A stretch of DNA of 64,000 nt. Source: a bacterium. GTDB lineage: Bacteria > Planctomycetota > UBA1135 > UBA2386. The translations under genes and the position numbers were made by a program. Each line of letters starts with the position of its first letter. Positions within the stretch are counted from its first letter, which is position 1. Where the stretch lies: positions 1-64,000 of the forward strand of contig JAUILN010000023.1 of NCBI GenBank assembly GCA_030432695.1, read 5' to 3'. Below are positions 34,134-43,799 of this stretch, piece by piece. The notes under the pieces are model-generated. The model saw only the letters and a program-made list of their open reading frames with translations. It did not search any database and had not been told where the DNA came from.

Positions 34134-34166
34134 TCGTACACTTGGTGCCAGGCACCAGTCGTACGA
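34134..34166. repeat. 33-bp palindrome, copy D
   Basis: Outer arms TCGTAC and GTACGA, core TTGGTGCC-A-GGCACCAG. The core equals that of the copies at 13788 and 14515, while the arms are unrelated to theirs but still self-complementary. It lies between two divergent genes, 44 bases before the glycosylase start and 77 before the lipoprotein start. Confidence 0.8.
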
Positions 34167-34243
34167 CTTGCCAGCTCCGGCTCGCGGGCGTCGGCGCGCG
34201 GATTCCCTGGAGTCCTGGATCAGGGACAACCCGGGGATGGTCG

Positions 34244-36751
34244 ATGCGGAACTGGCCCACCATGTTCCGATCCACCCCGTGCCTGGCCTTGCCGATCCTC
34301 GCGGTCCTCGCCGCGTGTGATTCGCCGTCTCCTCCGCGGATCTCCGCGACGGTGTCGTCGGTCGACCATCCGGCGACGATCTCCGGCACGGTCCCGCTGC
34401 GGTTCTCGGTCCACGACGATCCGGCCTGTGTCGTCGACGTGGTGATCGAGGTGTCTGCGGACGGCGGGCGCAGCTGGCGCAACGCGCGCACCGAAGGCGA
34501 GATCACCGGCCTCACCGCGACGCCCGCCGGGCAGGTCGTCGAGGTCGAGTGGGACTCCCTGGCCGACGCCGGCTTCCGCGCCCGGGAGGAGGTCCAGCTC
34601 CGCCTGTTCGCCAGGAACGCGGAGGGCACGGGGCCGCGGACCACGGTGCGCCTGCCGGCGCCCGACAACCTGGCGCTCGCCTCCCAGCGGATGCGTGACT
34701 ACTTCATCCACTACGGGGCGATCGACGCGGCGACCGAGGCGGTGGCGAAGACCCACGACCTGGTGATCGTCCACCCGCACAACGGCCACCTGCCGGTCGA
34801 CGTCGTGCGGCGCATCCAGGCCGGCGTCGATCCTCGCGACCCGGCCGACGACGTGCTGGTCCTCGCCTACATCTCGGTCGGCGAGGACCTGCGCACGGTC
34901 TACTACACCGACGACGAGCTGCTGCTCGATCCGCGCTTCGTCGGCGACGGCACGGGTCCGCGGGTCGACCCGCGCGGCCCGGACGCCGACGGCCAGCCGC
35001 TCGAAGGCATCGACCCGCTCGGTGCGCCGTCCAACGGCGGCGTCGGCTACGCGTCGTTCTATCTCGACGACAACTCGGTGGATCGGGACCCCGACGACGT
35101 CGGTGACGGGCGTCCCGATCGCAACGCCTACTTCGGCGGCTGCTTCGTCAACGCGGGCGACCCGGCCTGGTTCGAGGTGCTCGATGCGATGACCGTCGAC
35201 GGGGTCGATGGGGTGCAGGGCATCAAGGAGCTGCTGACCACCGACTTCGGCCGTGGCTACGGCTGCGACGGGCTGTTCCTGGACACGATCGATACCTGCG
35301 CGCCGAACCTCTACACCGACGAGAACAGCGGCAACCAGTCGGAGTACGAGTGGACCGCGCCCGGCTTCGCGGCCTTCATCCACCGTCTGAAGCAGGCCTA
35401 CCCCGATCGCCTCGTCCTGCAGAACCGCGGCCTGTTCTTCTTCGACAAGCGCCGCGCCCACTTCGCCCACAACCCGCGCCGCTCGATCGACTACCTGCTG
35501 TTCGAGAGCTACCGGCTGAACTCCAACGACTTCGAGGAGTTCGATCCGTACTACTTCCCGGACAACAAGCACAACTTCGCGCCGAAGCTGATGGCCGAAG
35601 CCAATCGTCCCGACGGCTTCCGGGTGCTCTCGCTCGGTTACGCGGAGGGGCCCGAGGACGCGATGAGCCTGCTGACGCTTCTCGGCGAGTCCGATCTCGG
35701 CTACGAGTCGCTGATCACCGACATCCGCGAGGCGGAGGACCTGGTCGGCTTTCGCCACTACATCACCGACCACGGGGTCGTGTTCGCCAACACCTTCGTG
35801 CGCGAGCATGCGACCACGGGTCCGGACACCACGCCGCCGGTCTGGTCGAGCACCTACAACGTGAACGCGCATCCCTGGCCGACACCGGCCGGGGAGCCGG
35901 TGCCGCGGGTCGGCATCCAGGACGTCGAGCCGGGTCCGGATAGCGTGACGCTGCGCTGGGACGTCGCGCTCGATCTCAACCGCGTGAGCTACGTGCTCTA
36001 CCAGCAGTCGGAGCCCTTCGACTTCGTCGGCGACCCGCAGCTGGCGTCGGCGGAGCGCGTCTTGCTGACCCCGCGGCAATCGACCGACTACACGACGCCG
36101 GCCGGCTATCCGTACGAGGACACGGTCACCGGACTGACGACCGGGGTGACCTATTGGTTCTGCATCCGCGCGGTCGACGAGGCCGGCAACGAGGACGCCA
36201 ACCAGGTCGCGCTCACCGCGACGCCGTTCCAGCAGGCGACCATCCAGATCGACGGCGCGTTCGCGGACTGGGACCGCGTGCCGGTCCTGCATCGGGATCC
36301 CGCCGACGCGCCGCCGTCCTCCGGCCCGGACTGGCGTGAGGTGCAGATCGCCAACGACGAGGAGTGGCTCTACCTGCGATTCACGTCGGACGACCCGTTC
36401 AACCTCGACGGCTCGCCGGCCTTCGGCTACTCGCGCACGCTGGTGCAGATCGACGCGGACAACGATCCCGCCACCGGCTGGCGCGCGTCGGACTTCATCG
36501 GCAGCGAACTGCTGATCGCGGGTGCCGAGCTCTACCGCCAGGCCGCCTGGGTCTGGAACGACGGCTTCGTCGCGAACCTCGAGGTCGCGCCGACCACCTC
36601 CGTCACCGAGTGGGAGCTGCGGGTGCCGCTGCAGGCGATCCGCGACGTCGCGCCGGATGCCTCACGGCTGCGGCTGAGGATGGTGAACGACGACAGCGGC
36701 GATCTCGCGCCCGACGTGGGGGCGATCTTCTACACGCTCGCGACGCGCTGA
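34244..36751 (+). CDS. Lipoprotein with GH114/TM1410-like barrel, Fn3 and CBM9/DOMON-like domain
   Basis: An 835-residue exported lipoprotein. The signal ends in the lipobox LAAC (CLALPILAVLAACDSPSPP). An Ig-like part (about 30-130) precedes a TIM-barrel-like domain (about 145-510) with DVLVLAYISVGEDL, GYGCDGLFLDTIDTC and KQAYPDRLVLQNRGLFFFD, as in GH114/TM1410 putative polygalactosaminidases. The Asp in FLDTID and the Glu and Asp residues at strand ends are candidate catalytic residues. An Fn3 domain follows (about 550-660, PDSVTLRWDVALDLNRVSYV), and the C-terminus (about 665-830) is CBM9/DOMON-like (IQIDGAFADWDRVPVL). It probably cuts an extracellular polysaccharide. Starts at 34244 and 34262 are both possible; GGGGA favours 34244. 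Confidence 0.75.
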   Translation: MRNWPTMFRSTPCLALPILAVLAACDSPSPPRISATVSSVDHPATISGTVPLRFSVHDDPACVVDVVIEVSADGGRSWRNARTEGEITGLTATPAGQVVEVEWDSLADAGFRAREEVQLRLFARNAEGTGPRTTVRLPAPDNLALASQRMRDYFIHYGAIDAATEAVAKTHDLVIVHPHNGHLPVDVVRRIQAGVDPRDPADDVLVLAYISVGEDLRTVYYTDDELLLDPRFVGDGTGPRVDPRGPDADGQPLEGIDPLGAPSNGGVGYASFYLDDNSVDRDPDDVGDGRPDRNAYFGGCFVNAGDPAWFEVLDAMTVDGVDGVQGIKELLTTDFGRGYGCDGLFLDTIDTCAPNLYTDENSGNQSEYEWTAPGFAAFIHRLKQAYPDRLVLQNRGLFFFDKRRAHFAHNPRRSIDYLLFESYRLNSNDFEEFDPYYFPDNKHNFAPKLMAEANRPDGFRVLSLGYAEGPEDAMSLLTLLGESDLGYESLITDIREAEDLVGFRHYITDHGVVFANTFVREHATTGPDTTPPVWSSTYNVNAHPWPTPAGEPVPRVGIQDVEPGPDSVTLRWDVALDLNRVSYVLYQQSEPFDFVGDPQLASAERVLLTPRQSTDYTTPAGYPYEDTVTGLTTGVTYWFCIRAVDEAGNEDANQVALTATPFQQATIQIDGAFADWDRVPVLHRDPADAPPSSGPDWREVQIANDEEWLYLRFTSDDPFNLDGSPAFGYSRTLVQIDADNDPATGWRASDFIGSELLIAGAELYRQAAWVWNDGFVANLEVAPTTSVTEWELRVPLQAIRDVAPDASRLRLRMVNDDSGDLAPDVGAIFYTLATR

Positions 36752-36872
36752 GGCCTGCAGGCAACCGGTTCCGGCGCTGCAGGTCGGGGCAGGTCGAGGT
36801 ACGGTGCGAACCTCCGTCGATCCGACGCCGATTCGGAGTCGCGGGTTGATGGCCGCTTGATCCGGTTCGGGG

Positions 36873-38801
36873 ATGATCTCGCCCCGAATGTCCGGTCCCT
36901 CCAAGTTCGTCTCACTCGTCGCCATCTGCTGCGGTGCGGTCCCGCCCCTGTCCGCGCAGCGCGACGCCTTCGGCAGTCCCTGCGACCTGCGCAGCGGACT
37001 GAATCCGGTGCTGCTGGTCACCGAGCCCCGGACCGGTGTGGACCTGTCCGCCCAGGTGCTCACCGCGCCGCCGACCCGCCCTGGCTTCCTGCTGCTCGGC
37101 ACCTCGAACGCGCGTTGGGCCGGCGGTCCGCTGCCGTTCGATCTGACGGGTCTCGGCATGCCCGGTTGCGAGCTGTTGGTCGAGCCCCTGATCGCCGAGC
37201 CGATGCCGCTGGGCTCGCTGACCCTGCCGACCGCCGCGCTGCCCGGCGGCACGGTGTTCCACCTGCAGGCGATGACGCTCGATGGGGCGGCGCTGGCCGG
37301 CGCGACCCGTGGGATCACCGTGTCGTTGCCCGATCCGACCCGCGCCTTCGAGATCGCGTTCCTGCCCGACACGCAGAAGTACACCGAGATCGTCGGCTAC
37401 TTCCCGCACTTCCTGGCGCAGGTCGACGACGCGATCGCCCGGGATGCCGCCTTCGTGATCCAGGTCGGCGACATCGTGCAGCACGGCGCCAACACGCCGG
37501 CGCAGTGGGGTCGGGCCCGCGAGGCGATGGGGCGCGTCGACGCCGTGGGGATCCCGTGGACCGTCGCGCTCGGCAACCACGACTACGACGTGGTCGGCGA
37601 CAAGAGCGCCGCCACGGTGTTCGTCGGCGCCTTCGGGCCGTCGCGCTATGCCGGCTACTCCTGGTACGGAGGGGCCACCCCGGACGGCCGGAGCCACTGC
37701 CAACTGTTCGCGGTCGAAGGCGAGCGGTGGCTGCACCTGTCGCTCGAGTGGCGACCCGACGACGACGATCTCGCCTGGGCGATGGAGGTCCTCGCGGCTC
37801 ACGCCGACGTTCCCACCATCGTCTCGACCCACGAACACCTCGGCACCGGCGACCCCGCACCGTGGCGGACCGGTGGCTCGACCGACACCAGCAGCGGCAA
37901 CAACGCCGGAGAGGACGTCTACCGCAAGCTCTGCGAGCCGTTCCCGCAGGTGTTCCTGGTGCTCTGCGGTCACGTCTCCGGGACCGGCCGGCGTACCGAC
38001 ACCACCGCGCTCGGTCAGGTCGTGCACCAGATGCTCGCGGACTACCAGTCCGACGTGGAGGGCGGCAACGGTTACTACCGCCGGATGCGCTTCGAGCCAC
38101 GAGGTCAGCGGGTCGTGGTCGACACCGACTCGCCGAGCTACGTGCCCGGCAACGGTCCCGACTACCGCACCGACCCGGTGCACAACTACGCGTTCGCCTA
38201 CGACGCGCTCGGCCACCGCGCGCAGCTCCGTGCGCAGCGGGTGCTGCGGTTCCGCGACGGGTTCGACGTCGGCGGCGCGCGCTACGCTGGCACGCGTGAC
38301 ACCTGGGTCTCGGCGACCAATCCGCAGCAGGTCTACGGCGGTGACGACAGCGTCTGGTGCGACCAGAACGACAACCAGGGCCAGGGGCTCCTACGCTTCG
38401 ACGGCCTGGTCGGCACCGGTGCCGGGCAGATCCCGCCGGGTGCCACCGTGCGCCGCGCGATCCTGACGCTGACCTTCGAGGGGTCGAACGCGCAGAGCGG
38501 CGATGGCTCGCGGCTGCATCGGATGCTGGTGCCGTGGGCCGAGACCTCGTCGTGGACCAGCCTCGGCAACGGCGTGCAGCTCGGTCTCGAAGCCAGCACC
38601 GCGGTCGAGGTCGACACCCGCGGCTCGGTCGATGCGCCGAACACCCGCTCGTTCGACGTCACCGCGGCGGTCCAGGCCTGGGCGCTCGGGGTGGCCAACC
38701 ACGGCTTCGTGGTGCTGCCGAACGGGACCGACGGCCAGTCCTTCCGGTCGTCGGAATGGGCCGGGCTGGTCGAGCGACCGATGCTCACGGTGATCCTCTG
38801 A
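36873..38801 (+). CDS. Secreted calcineurin-like metallophosphoesterase with DNRLRE-like C-terminus
   Basis: A 642-residue exported protein. The signal peptide is about 5-30 (KFVSLVAICCGAVPPLSAQ). An Ig-like part follows, then the phosphoesterase (about 155-420) with the metal motifs FLPDTQKY (D), QVGDIVQHG (GD), ALGNHDYD (GNHD), IVSTHEHLG (H) and LVLCGHVSG (GH). All five blocks are present, so metal binding should be intact. The C-terminal 170 residues resemble a DNRLRE domain (RAILTLTFEGSNAQ, FDVTAAVQAWA, HGFVVLPNG), which is usually a surface-attachment or carbohydrate-binding sandwich. The start is 36873 or 36888; both keep the signal peptide. Its substrate is likely a phosphoester outside the cell. 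Confidence 0.88.
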   Translation: MISPRMSGPSKFVSLVAICCGAVPPLSAQRDAFGSPCDLRSGLNPVLLVTEPRTGVDLSAQVLTAPPTRPGFLLLGTSNARWAGGPLPFDLTGLGMPGCELLVEPLIAEPMPLGSLTLPTAALPGGTVFHLQAMTLDGAALAGATRGITVSLPDPTRAFEIAFLPDTQKYTEIVGYFPHFLAQVDDAIARDAAFVIQVGDIVQHGANTPAQWGRAREAMGRVDAVGIPWTVALGNHDYDVVGDKSAATVFVGAFGPSRYAGYSWYGGATPDGRSHCQLFAVEGERWLHLSLEWRPDDDDLAWAMEVLAAHADVPTIVSTHEHLGTGDPAPWRTGGSTDTSSGNNAGEDVYRKLCEPFPQVFLVLCGHVSGTGRRTDTTALGQVVHQMLADYQSDVEGGNGYYRRMRFEPRGQRVVVDTDSPSYVPGNGPDYRTDPVHNYAFAYDALGHRAQLRAQRVLRFRDGFDVGGARYAGTRDTWVSATNPQQVYGGDDSVWCDQNDNQGQGLLRFDGLVGTGAGQIPPGATVRRAILTLTFEGSNAQSGDGSRLHRMLVPWAETSSWTSLGNGVQLGLEASTAVEVDTRGSVDAPNTRSFDVTAAVQAWALGVANHGFVVLPNGTDGQSFRSSEWAGLVERPMLTVIL

Positions 38802-38820
38802 ACCCGGGGGGGCCGGCGGA

Positions 38821-38826
38821 TAGAGT
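38821..38826 (+). promoter_or_regulatory. Candidate -10 hexamer TAGAGT of a leaderless promoter
   Basis: TAGAGT ends 7 bases before the ATG at 38834, in a gap with no Shine-Dalgarno sequence (CCCCGCC). It lies only 20 bases after the stop of the phosphoesterase gene, so the next gene may have its own promoter rather than depend on read-through. Confidence 0.45.
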
Positions 38827-38833
38827 CCCCGCC

Positions 38834-40786
38834 ATGGTTCCCGTCCCGATCCGTTCCCTCGCGCTGCTCCTCCCGCTCGCCGTGGCCGGCGCCTCGCCGG
38901 CCCAGGCCCCCGAACTCCGCCTCGCCGGGGTGTTCGGCGACCACATGGTCCTGCAGCGCGAGACCCAGGCGCCGATCTTCGGCACCGCGGCGCCGGGTGC
39001 CGAGGTGGTCGTCACCGGCAGCTGGATGGGTGACGAACCGCTGGCGAGCGGGCAGGCTGACGCGGACGGGCGATTCCGGCTGGCGATCGCGACGCCGCCG
39101 GCCGGCGGACCGCACGAGGTCACGGTGCGGGCCGGTGGCGAGGCGGTGGTCCTGAAGGACGTGCTCTGCGGCGAGGTCTGGATCTGCTCCGGTCAGTCGA
39201 ACATGGAGTGGGCACTGCGCGCGTCGGACGACGCCGAGGCCGAGATCGCCAAGGCCGCCTGGCCGAAGATCCGGCTGCTCACGGTGCCGAACCGCACCGC
39301 CGCCGAGCCGGCCAGCGACCTCGACGCCCAGTGGAAGGCCTGCGAGCCGTCGACCGCCCGCGACTTCAGCGCGGTCGGCTACCACTTCGGCCGCGCGGTC
39401 CACGAGGCGCTGCAGGTTCCGGTGGGGCTGATCGCCTCCGACTGGGGCGGCACGCCGGCGGAGGCCTGGACGCCGCTCGCGAAGTTCGACGCCGAGACCT
39501 TCCCGGGCTTCGTCGGCGCGGTCGAGCGGGTCCGGGCGATGGCCGGTGACATGGAGAAGCTCGAGGCCGACTACCAGGCGGCGCGCAAGGCCTGGGAGGA
39601 GGGCTTCGGAGGGCTCGCGCCGAACGCAGGCGGCGCATGGGACGAGGTCGGCCTGCCCGATCCCTGGAGCCGCACCGGACTCGGCGACTTCGACGGCATC
39701 GCGTTCTACCGTCGCGAGGTCGAGGTCCCGGCGGAATGGGCCAATCGTGATCTGTGGCTCGAGCTCGGCCCGATCGACGACCGCGACGTCACCTGGTTCG
39801 GCGAGGAGGTCGTCGGCCGCACCGAGCAATGGAACCAGCCGCGCCGTTACCGCATCGCCGGTTCCGCGGTGAAGGGTGGCAAGGTCACGATCACCGTGCG
39901 GGCCCACGACACCGGCGGAGAGGGCGGCTTCGTCGGCAAGCCGGAGGACCTGCGGCTGCGACCGGTCGAGGGTGAGGGTGGGCCGCTGTCGCTGGCCGGC
40001 GCGTGGCAACGCCAGCGCGGGCCGGCCCAGTCCGAGCTGCCGGCCGAGCCGCGGCGCCCGGGCGTCGGCGCGCACGATCCGTCGTCGCTCTACAACGGCA
40101 TGATCGCACCGCTCGCGCCGCTCGCGATCCGCGGCGCGATCTGGTACCAGGGCGAGTCGAACGTCGGCCGCCACGAGCAGTACGAGAAGCTGTTCCCGAC
40201 GATGATCCAGGCGTGGCGCGAGGCCTTCGACCGGCCCGAGATGCCGTTCCACTTCGTGCAGATCGCGCCGTTCTCGTACGGCGGCGACGTCGGCCAGGCC
40301 GCGGCTCTGCGGGACGCGCAGCGCAAGACCCTGCAGGTCCTCGACCACGTCGGCATGGCGGTGACGATGGACGTCGGCAACCCGCGCGACATCCATCCGC
40401 GCGACAAGCGGACCGTCGGGCAGCGGTTGGCGCTCCTGGCCCTGGCGCAGGACTACGGCTTCGAGGGACTCGACTGCCGTGGTCCGCTGTTCCGCGACAT
40501 CGCGGTCGAGGGCGGCGAACTGCGGGTCCGCTTCGATGGCGCCGACGAGGGTCTCGTGGTCCTCGACGGCCCGCTGCGCTGCTTCCAGGTTGCCGGCGAG
40601 GACCGCGTGTTCCACGACGCCGAGGCGCGCATCGACGGCTCGGAGGTGGTGCTGACCTGCGCGAAGGTCGCGGCACCGATCGCGGTGCGCTTCGCGTTCG
40701 GGGCGGCCGACCAGCCCAACCTGTTCGACAAGCACGGCCTGCCGGCATCGTCGTTCCGCAGCGACGACTGGCCGCTCGGACGGTGA
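38834..40786 (+). CDS. Secreted sialate O-acetylesterase-like carbohydrate esterase
   Basis: A 650-residue exported SGNH-type esterase. A signal peptide (about 1-24, LALLLPLAVAGASPAQA) is followed by an N-terminal sandwich (LRLAGVFGDHMVLQRETQAP). The catalytic nucleophile is Ser122 in ICSGQSNMEW. The family's GxxWYQGESN motif appears as IWYQGESNVG near residue 440, and the catalytic Asp/His pair as NPRDIHPRDK near 515-520. An inserted jelly-roll (about 270-390, with FYRREVEVPAEW) is normal for this family. It would remove acetyl groups from sialic or other sugars on extracellular glycans. It lies between the phosphoesterase and the beta-helix lipoprotein, both exported, in a polysaccharide-related stretch. 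Confidence 0.92.
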   Translation: MVPVPIRSLALLLPLAVAGASPAQAPELRLAGVFGDHMVLQRETQAPIFGTAAPGAEVVVTGSWMGDEPLASGQADADGRFRLAIATPPAGGPHEVTVRAGGEAVVLKDVLCGEVWICSGQSNMEWALRASDDAEAEIAKAAWPKIRLLTVPNRTAAEPASDLDAQWKACEPSTARDFSAVGYHFGRAVHEALQVPVGLIASDWGGTPAEAWTPLAKFDAETFPGFVGAVERVRAMAGDMEKLEADYQAARKAWEEGFGGLAPNAGGAWDEVGLPDPWSRTGLGDFDGIAFYRREVEVPAEWANRDLWLELGPIDDRDVTWFGEEVVGRTEQWNQPRRYRIAGSAVKGGKVTITVRAHDTGGEGGFVGKPEDLRLRPVEGEGGPLSLAGAWQRQRGPAQSELPAEPRRPGVGAHDPSSLYNGMIAPLAPLAIRGAIWYQGESNVGRHEQYEKLFPTMIQAWREAFDRPEMPFHFVQIAPFSYGGDVGQAAALRDAQRKTLQVLDHVGMAVTMDVGNPRDIHPRDKRTVGQRLALLALAQDYGFEGLDCRGPLFRDIAVEGGELRVRFDGADEGLVVLDGPLRCFQVAGEDRVFHDAEARIDGSEVVLTCAKVAAPIAVRFAFGAADQPNLFDKHGLPASSFRSDDWPLGR

Positions 40787-40891
40787 GCTTCGGTAGGTTC
40801 CCGGAGAAGGTGGCGAGCCGTCTCAAGATGGGGCGCTCGGAGGGCCGAGTACGGAGCTGGACTGCCGTACCGAACATCTCCGAGGAGCCCG

Positions 40892-43780
40892 ATGCATCAA
40901 CCGATCCCGCCCGCCGTCCAGAACTCCGTCCGCCTGCGTCGTCCTTCGAGGGGCTGTGGCCTGGTCCTGCTCCTGGCCGTCGCCGGCTGCTCTGGTAGCG
41001 GCGGTTCTGCACCCGTGACGGGGGCCGACACGCTGACGCTCGGTGAGGGCGGGACCGTGACCACCACCAGTGACGGTCGAGACAGCCTGCTCGACAACGA
41101 CAGCGGCCTGTCCGCGAATGCGTCGGTCGGAGCGGTGCCCGAGACTGCGCCGCAGTTCGGCACCGTGGAGCTCGCCGCGGATGGCAGCTTCCGCTACGTC
41201 CACGACGGCTCCGAGAACCTCCAGGACTCGTTCCAGTACCGCGTGACCGACGGGTCGTGGGTCGTCATCGGTTCGGTCACGGTCACGGTCGATCCGGTCG
41301 ACGATCCGCCGCTGCTCACCGATGACGTCTACGGCAATGCCGTCGGCAACACCTACCTCGCGGTGGGGCGCGCGACCGGTCGCGCGGTCGCGGTACAGTG
41401 GACCGGCTCCGTCCTGAGCAACGACACCGATCCCGACGGGGTCTTGCAGGTCTCGGACTACGATGAGGTGAGCGCGGAGGGCGGCATCGTGACGATGGCG
41501 ACCGATGGCACCTTCAGCTACCTGCCTGCGGTCGGCTTCACCGGTCTGGACACGTTCACCTACGAGGCCTCGGACGGTCACGACACGGCCACCGCGACCG
41601 TCTCGATCACCGTGACCGGGAGGGTCTGGTGGGTCGACCGCTACCGCACCGAGCCCGGTGATGGCCGCTCCGGCCGTCCTTTCCAGGACTTCACCCAGCT
41701 CGAACAGGCGGGAGGAGTCGGGTCTTCCGCGGTGATCTACGTGCTCGCGGGTCCCTCCGACTACACCGGCGGCTACGTGCTCGAGGAGAACCAGATCGTG
41801 GTCGGCGCCGGTTCGGCGTTCGCCTTCGGCGCGATCGACCTTCCGGCCGGCGAGGCGCCGACGATCGTCAATCCGACCGGTTTCGGCTTCACGTTGGCAT
41901 CGGGAAGCGAACTCCGTGGCTTCGAGATCCGCGACACCCAGGGGCCTGGGCTGGTGTTCCATCCGGGTGGGTTCCACCTGCGCCCGCGCGTGTCGGACGT
42001 CACGGTCTCGGGTGCCGGCCAGGCGGTGTCCTTCCGGGATGCCGAACTCGAGGTCTCGCTCGACTCGGTGGAATCGGCGAGCAGCCCGACCGCGGGCATC
42101 GAAGTCACCGGCTGCACCGGGCTGTTCGAGGTGCTCGGGGAGACCGTGACCCGCTCGGCGGGGGCTCAGGGCATCGTGCTGTCGTCAGACGTCGGACCCG
42201 GCGAACTCGAGGCACGCTTCCGAGGCCTCGTTTCGGTCGTTGGCTGTGGCGACAAGGGGATCGTGATCACCGACATGGATGGCTCGGTGACGTTCGGCGA
42301 CGTGACGATCAGCAGCCGGGGCGACCTCGGCATCGGGCTCGGCACCGGCACGGCGGCGTTCGTGTTCGGCGACGTCGACATCAGGAACGCCAACGACGCC
42401 GAGGGCCACGGCCTGTCGATCTTCGGCCAGTCGGGCAGCGTGCGGTTCGCGAGCCTCGACGTCGACCGCGTGTTGCACCCCAACGATCCGGGCAGCAGCT
42501 ACGCGGTGGAGCTGGTCGCCAACTCGCCGACGTTCCAGTTCGAGGTGACGGGAAGAGGCCTTCAGGGCGACGGCGGCTCGATTACCGATGTGCAGGGCGC
42601 TGGAGTTCTGGTGTCGAGCGATGGTTCGGTCACGCTGCGCAGGATGAGCTTCCAGGGCACTCACCGCGAGTCGATCCTGGTGCCGAACGCCCGAGGGATG
42701 CTGGTCCTGGAGGGCTGTTCATTCGCGGGCTGGTCGACCGGCACGGGAGTCGACGATCCGGCGATCGACGCGCAGGGCACCGCCACCGACTTCGCGTTCA
42801 GCGTGATGGGGTGCGACTTCGATGCCGCCGGAGTGAACACCACGCTGGCCCCGGTCGTCAGCGTGCTCGGCGGCGCGGCTCGCACCGACGTGGTGTTCGG
42901 CGGGGTCGACCAGATCGATCAGCTGCGCCGTTCGAATACGCTCACCGCGATCCGGCGTGACGGCCTGGTGCTGGCGGCGCAGTCGGGTGAGATGGTGGCC
43001 GACGTCGCCGGGACCTCGTTCACGACGGTGTCCGGACGACGGGGTGTCGAGGTCCTCGCGACGCTGGGTAGTGTGTCGTTCGGAGTGGACCAGTGCACCT
43101 TCACCGGGCCCTTCGAAGTCGGTGTCGGCATCTCCGGCACCGGCGGTGGCGCGGACGGAGCCCGTGTGTTCGCGACGATCCAGCAGAACAGCGCCGCGGG
43201 GGCCCAGCGCTTCGTCGACCTGATCCAGGACTCGATCACCGAATTGCACGCCCTGGTCCGCAACAACACCGCGACCGGCCTCACCGTCGGCGTCTTGAAC
43301 TACAGCGGCTCACCGGCCGGCCCGGCAGAGCTGCTGCTCGATGGCGGCAGCTACACGCTCGTTCCTGGGATAGCGCTCGAGCCGGCGGTGGTGGTCGGCA
43401 TCAACGGGTCCTTCGCGATCGACGTGACCGAAGTCGCGATGCTCGGCTTCGACTCGCCGACCTACGCGACGGTCGACGTGGCCGCGTCGCTCGGCGGGGG
43501 CTCGACCGCGACCCTGCGGGTGCTGGAGAACTCGCTCGGGGATCCGACCGTCGCCGCCTTCCAGGCCGTGCTCGACGCTGGATCCGCAGGCGAGCTGCAG
43601 ATCGCGATCCACGACCACGCCGAGGGCACGTTCCGGGTCAACCGACAGGGTGGCACCGTCGGCGTCGAGGACAAGGACAACTTCGGCGTGAACAACCCCG
43701 GGGCGAACCTGCAGGAGACCGGCACGATCGGCGTGCTCGCGCCGAGTTCGGTGCCGGGACCGCTGGGCCCCTGGCGCTGA
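40892..43780 (+). CDS. Lipoprotein with cadherin-like repeats and beta-helix
   Basis: A 962-residue lipoprotein (lipobox LAVAGC near residue 33, after LVLLLAVAG). Two cadherin-like VCBS/Big-type repeats follow (about 40-245), with the hallmark DNDSG and SNDTDPDG turns and GSFRYVHDGSENLQDSFQY and GTFSYLPAVGFTGLDTFTY strands. The rest (about 250-930) is built from short strands with Asp/Gly turns as in pectin-lyase-like right-handed beta-helices (GSVTFGDVTISSRGDLGIGL). No polysaccharide-lyase active site is obvious. It is probably a surface adhesin or polysaccharide-binding protein. GAGGAG lies 6 bases before the ATG, so this gene, unlike several neighbours, uses a ribosome binding site. Confidence 0.85.
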   Translation: MHQPIPPAVQNSVRLRRPSRGCGLVLLLAVAGCSGSGGSAPVTGADTLTLGEGGTVTTTSDGRDSLLDNDSGLSANASVGAVPETAPQFGTVELAADGSFRYVHDGSENLQDSFQYRVTDGSWVVIGSVTVTVDPVDDPPLLTDDVYGNAVGNTYLAVGRATGRAVAVQWTGSVLSNDTDPDGVLQVSDYDEVSAEGGIVTMATDGTFSYLPAVGFTGLDTFTYEASDGHDTATATVSITVTGRVWWVDRYRTEPGDGRSGRPFQDFTQLEQAGGVGSSAVIYVLAGPSDYTGGYVLEENQIVVGAGSAFAFGAIDLPAGEAPTIVNPTGFGFTLASGSELRGFEIRDTQGPGLVFHPGGFHLRPRVSDVTVSGAGQAVSFRDAELEVSLDSVESASSPTAGIEVTGCTGLFEVLGETVTRSAGAQGIVLSSDVGPGELEARFRGLVSVVGCGDKGIVITDMDGSVTFGDVTISSRGDLGIGLGTGTAAFVFGDVDIRNANDAEGHGLSIFGQSGSVRFASLDVDRVLHPNDPGSSYAVELVANSPTFQFEVTGRGLQGDGGSITDVQGAGVLVSSDGSVTLRRMSFQGTHRESILVPNARGMLVLEGCSFAGWSTGTGVDDPAIDAQGTATDFAFSVMGCDFDAAGVNTTLAPVVSVLGGAARTDVVFGGVDQIDQLRRSNTLTAIRRDGLVLAAQSGEMVADVAGTSFTTVSGRRGVEVLATLGSVSFGVDQCTFTGPFEVGVGISGTGGGADGARVFATIQQNSAAGAQRFVDLIQDSITELHALVRNNTATGLTVGVLNYSGSPAGPAELLLDGGSYTLVPGIALEPAVVVGINGSFAIDVTEVAMLGFDSPTYATVDVAASLGGGSTATLRVLENSLGDPTVAAFQAVLDAGSAGELQIAIHDHAEGTFRVNRQGGTVGVEDKDNFGVNNPGANLQETGTIGVLAPSSVPGPLGPWR

Positions 43781-43799
43781 GCAACGGTCCGCTGACGGG

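Noticed and set aside
34090..34668. Upstream extension of the DNA glycosylase open frame
   Set aside because: It would translate through the 33-bp palindrome and the antisense of the lipoprotein start. Family similarity starts near 34089.
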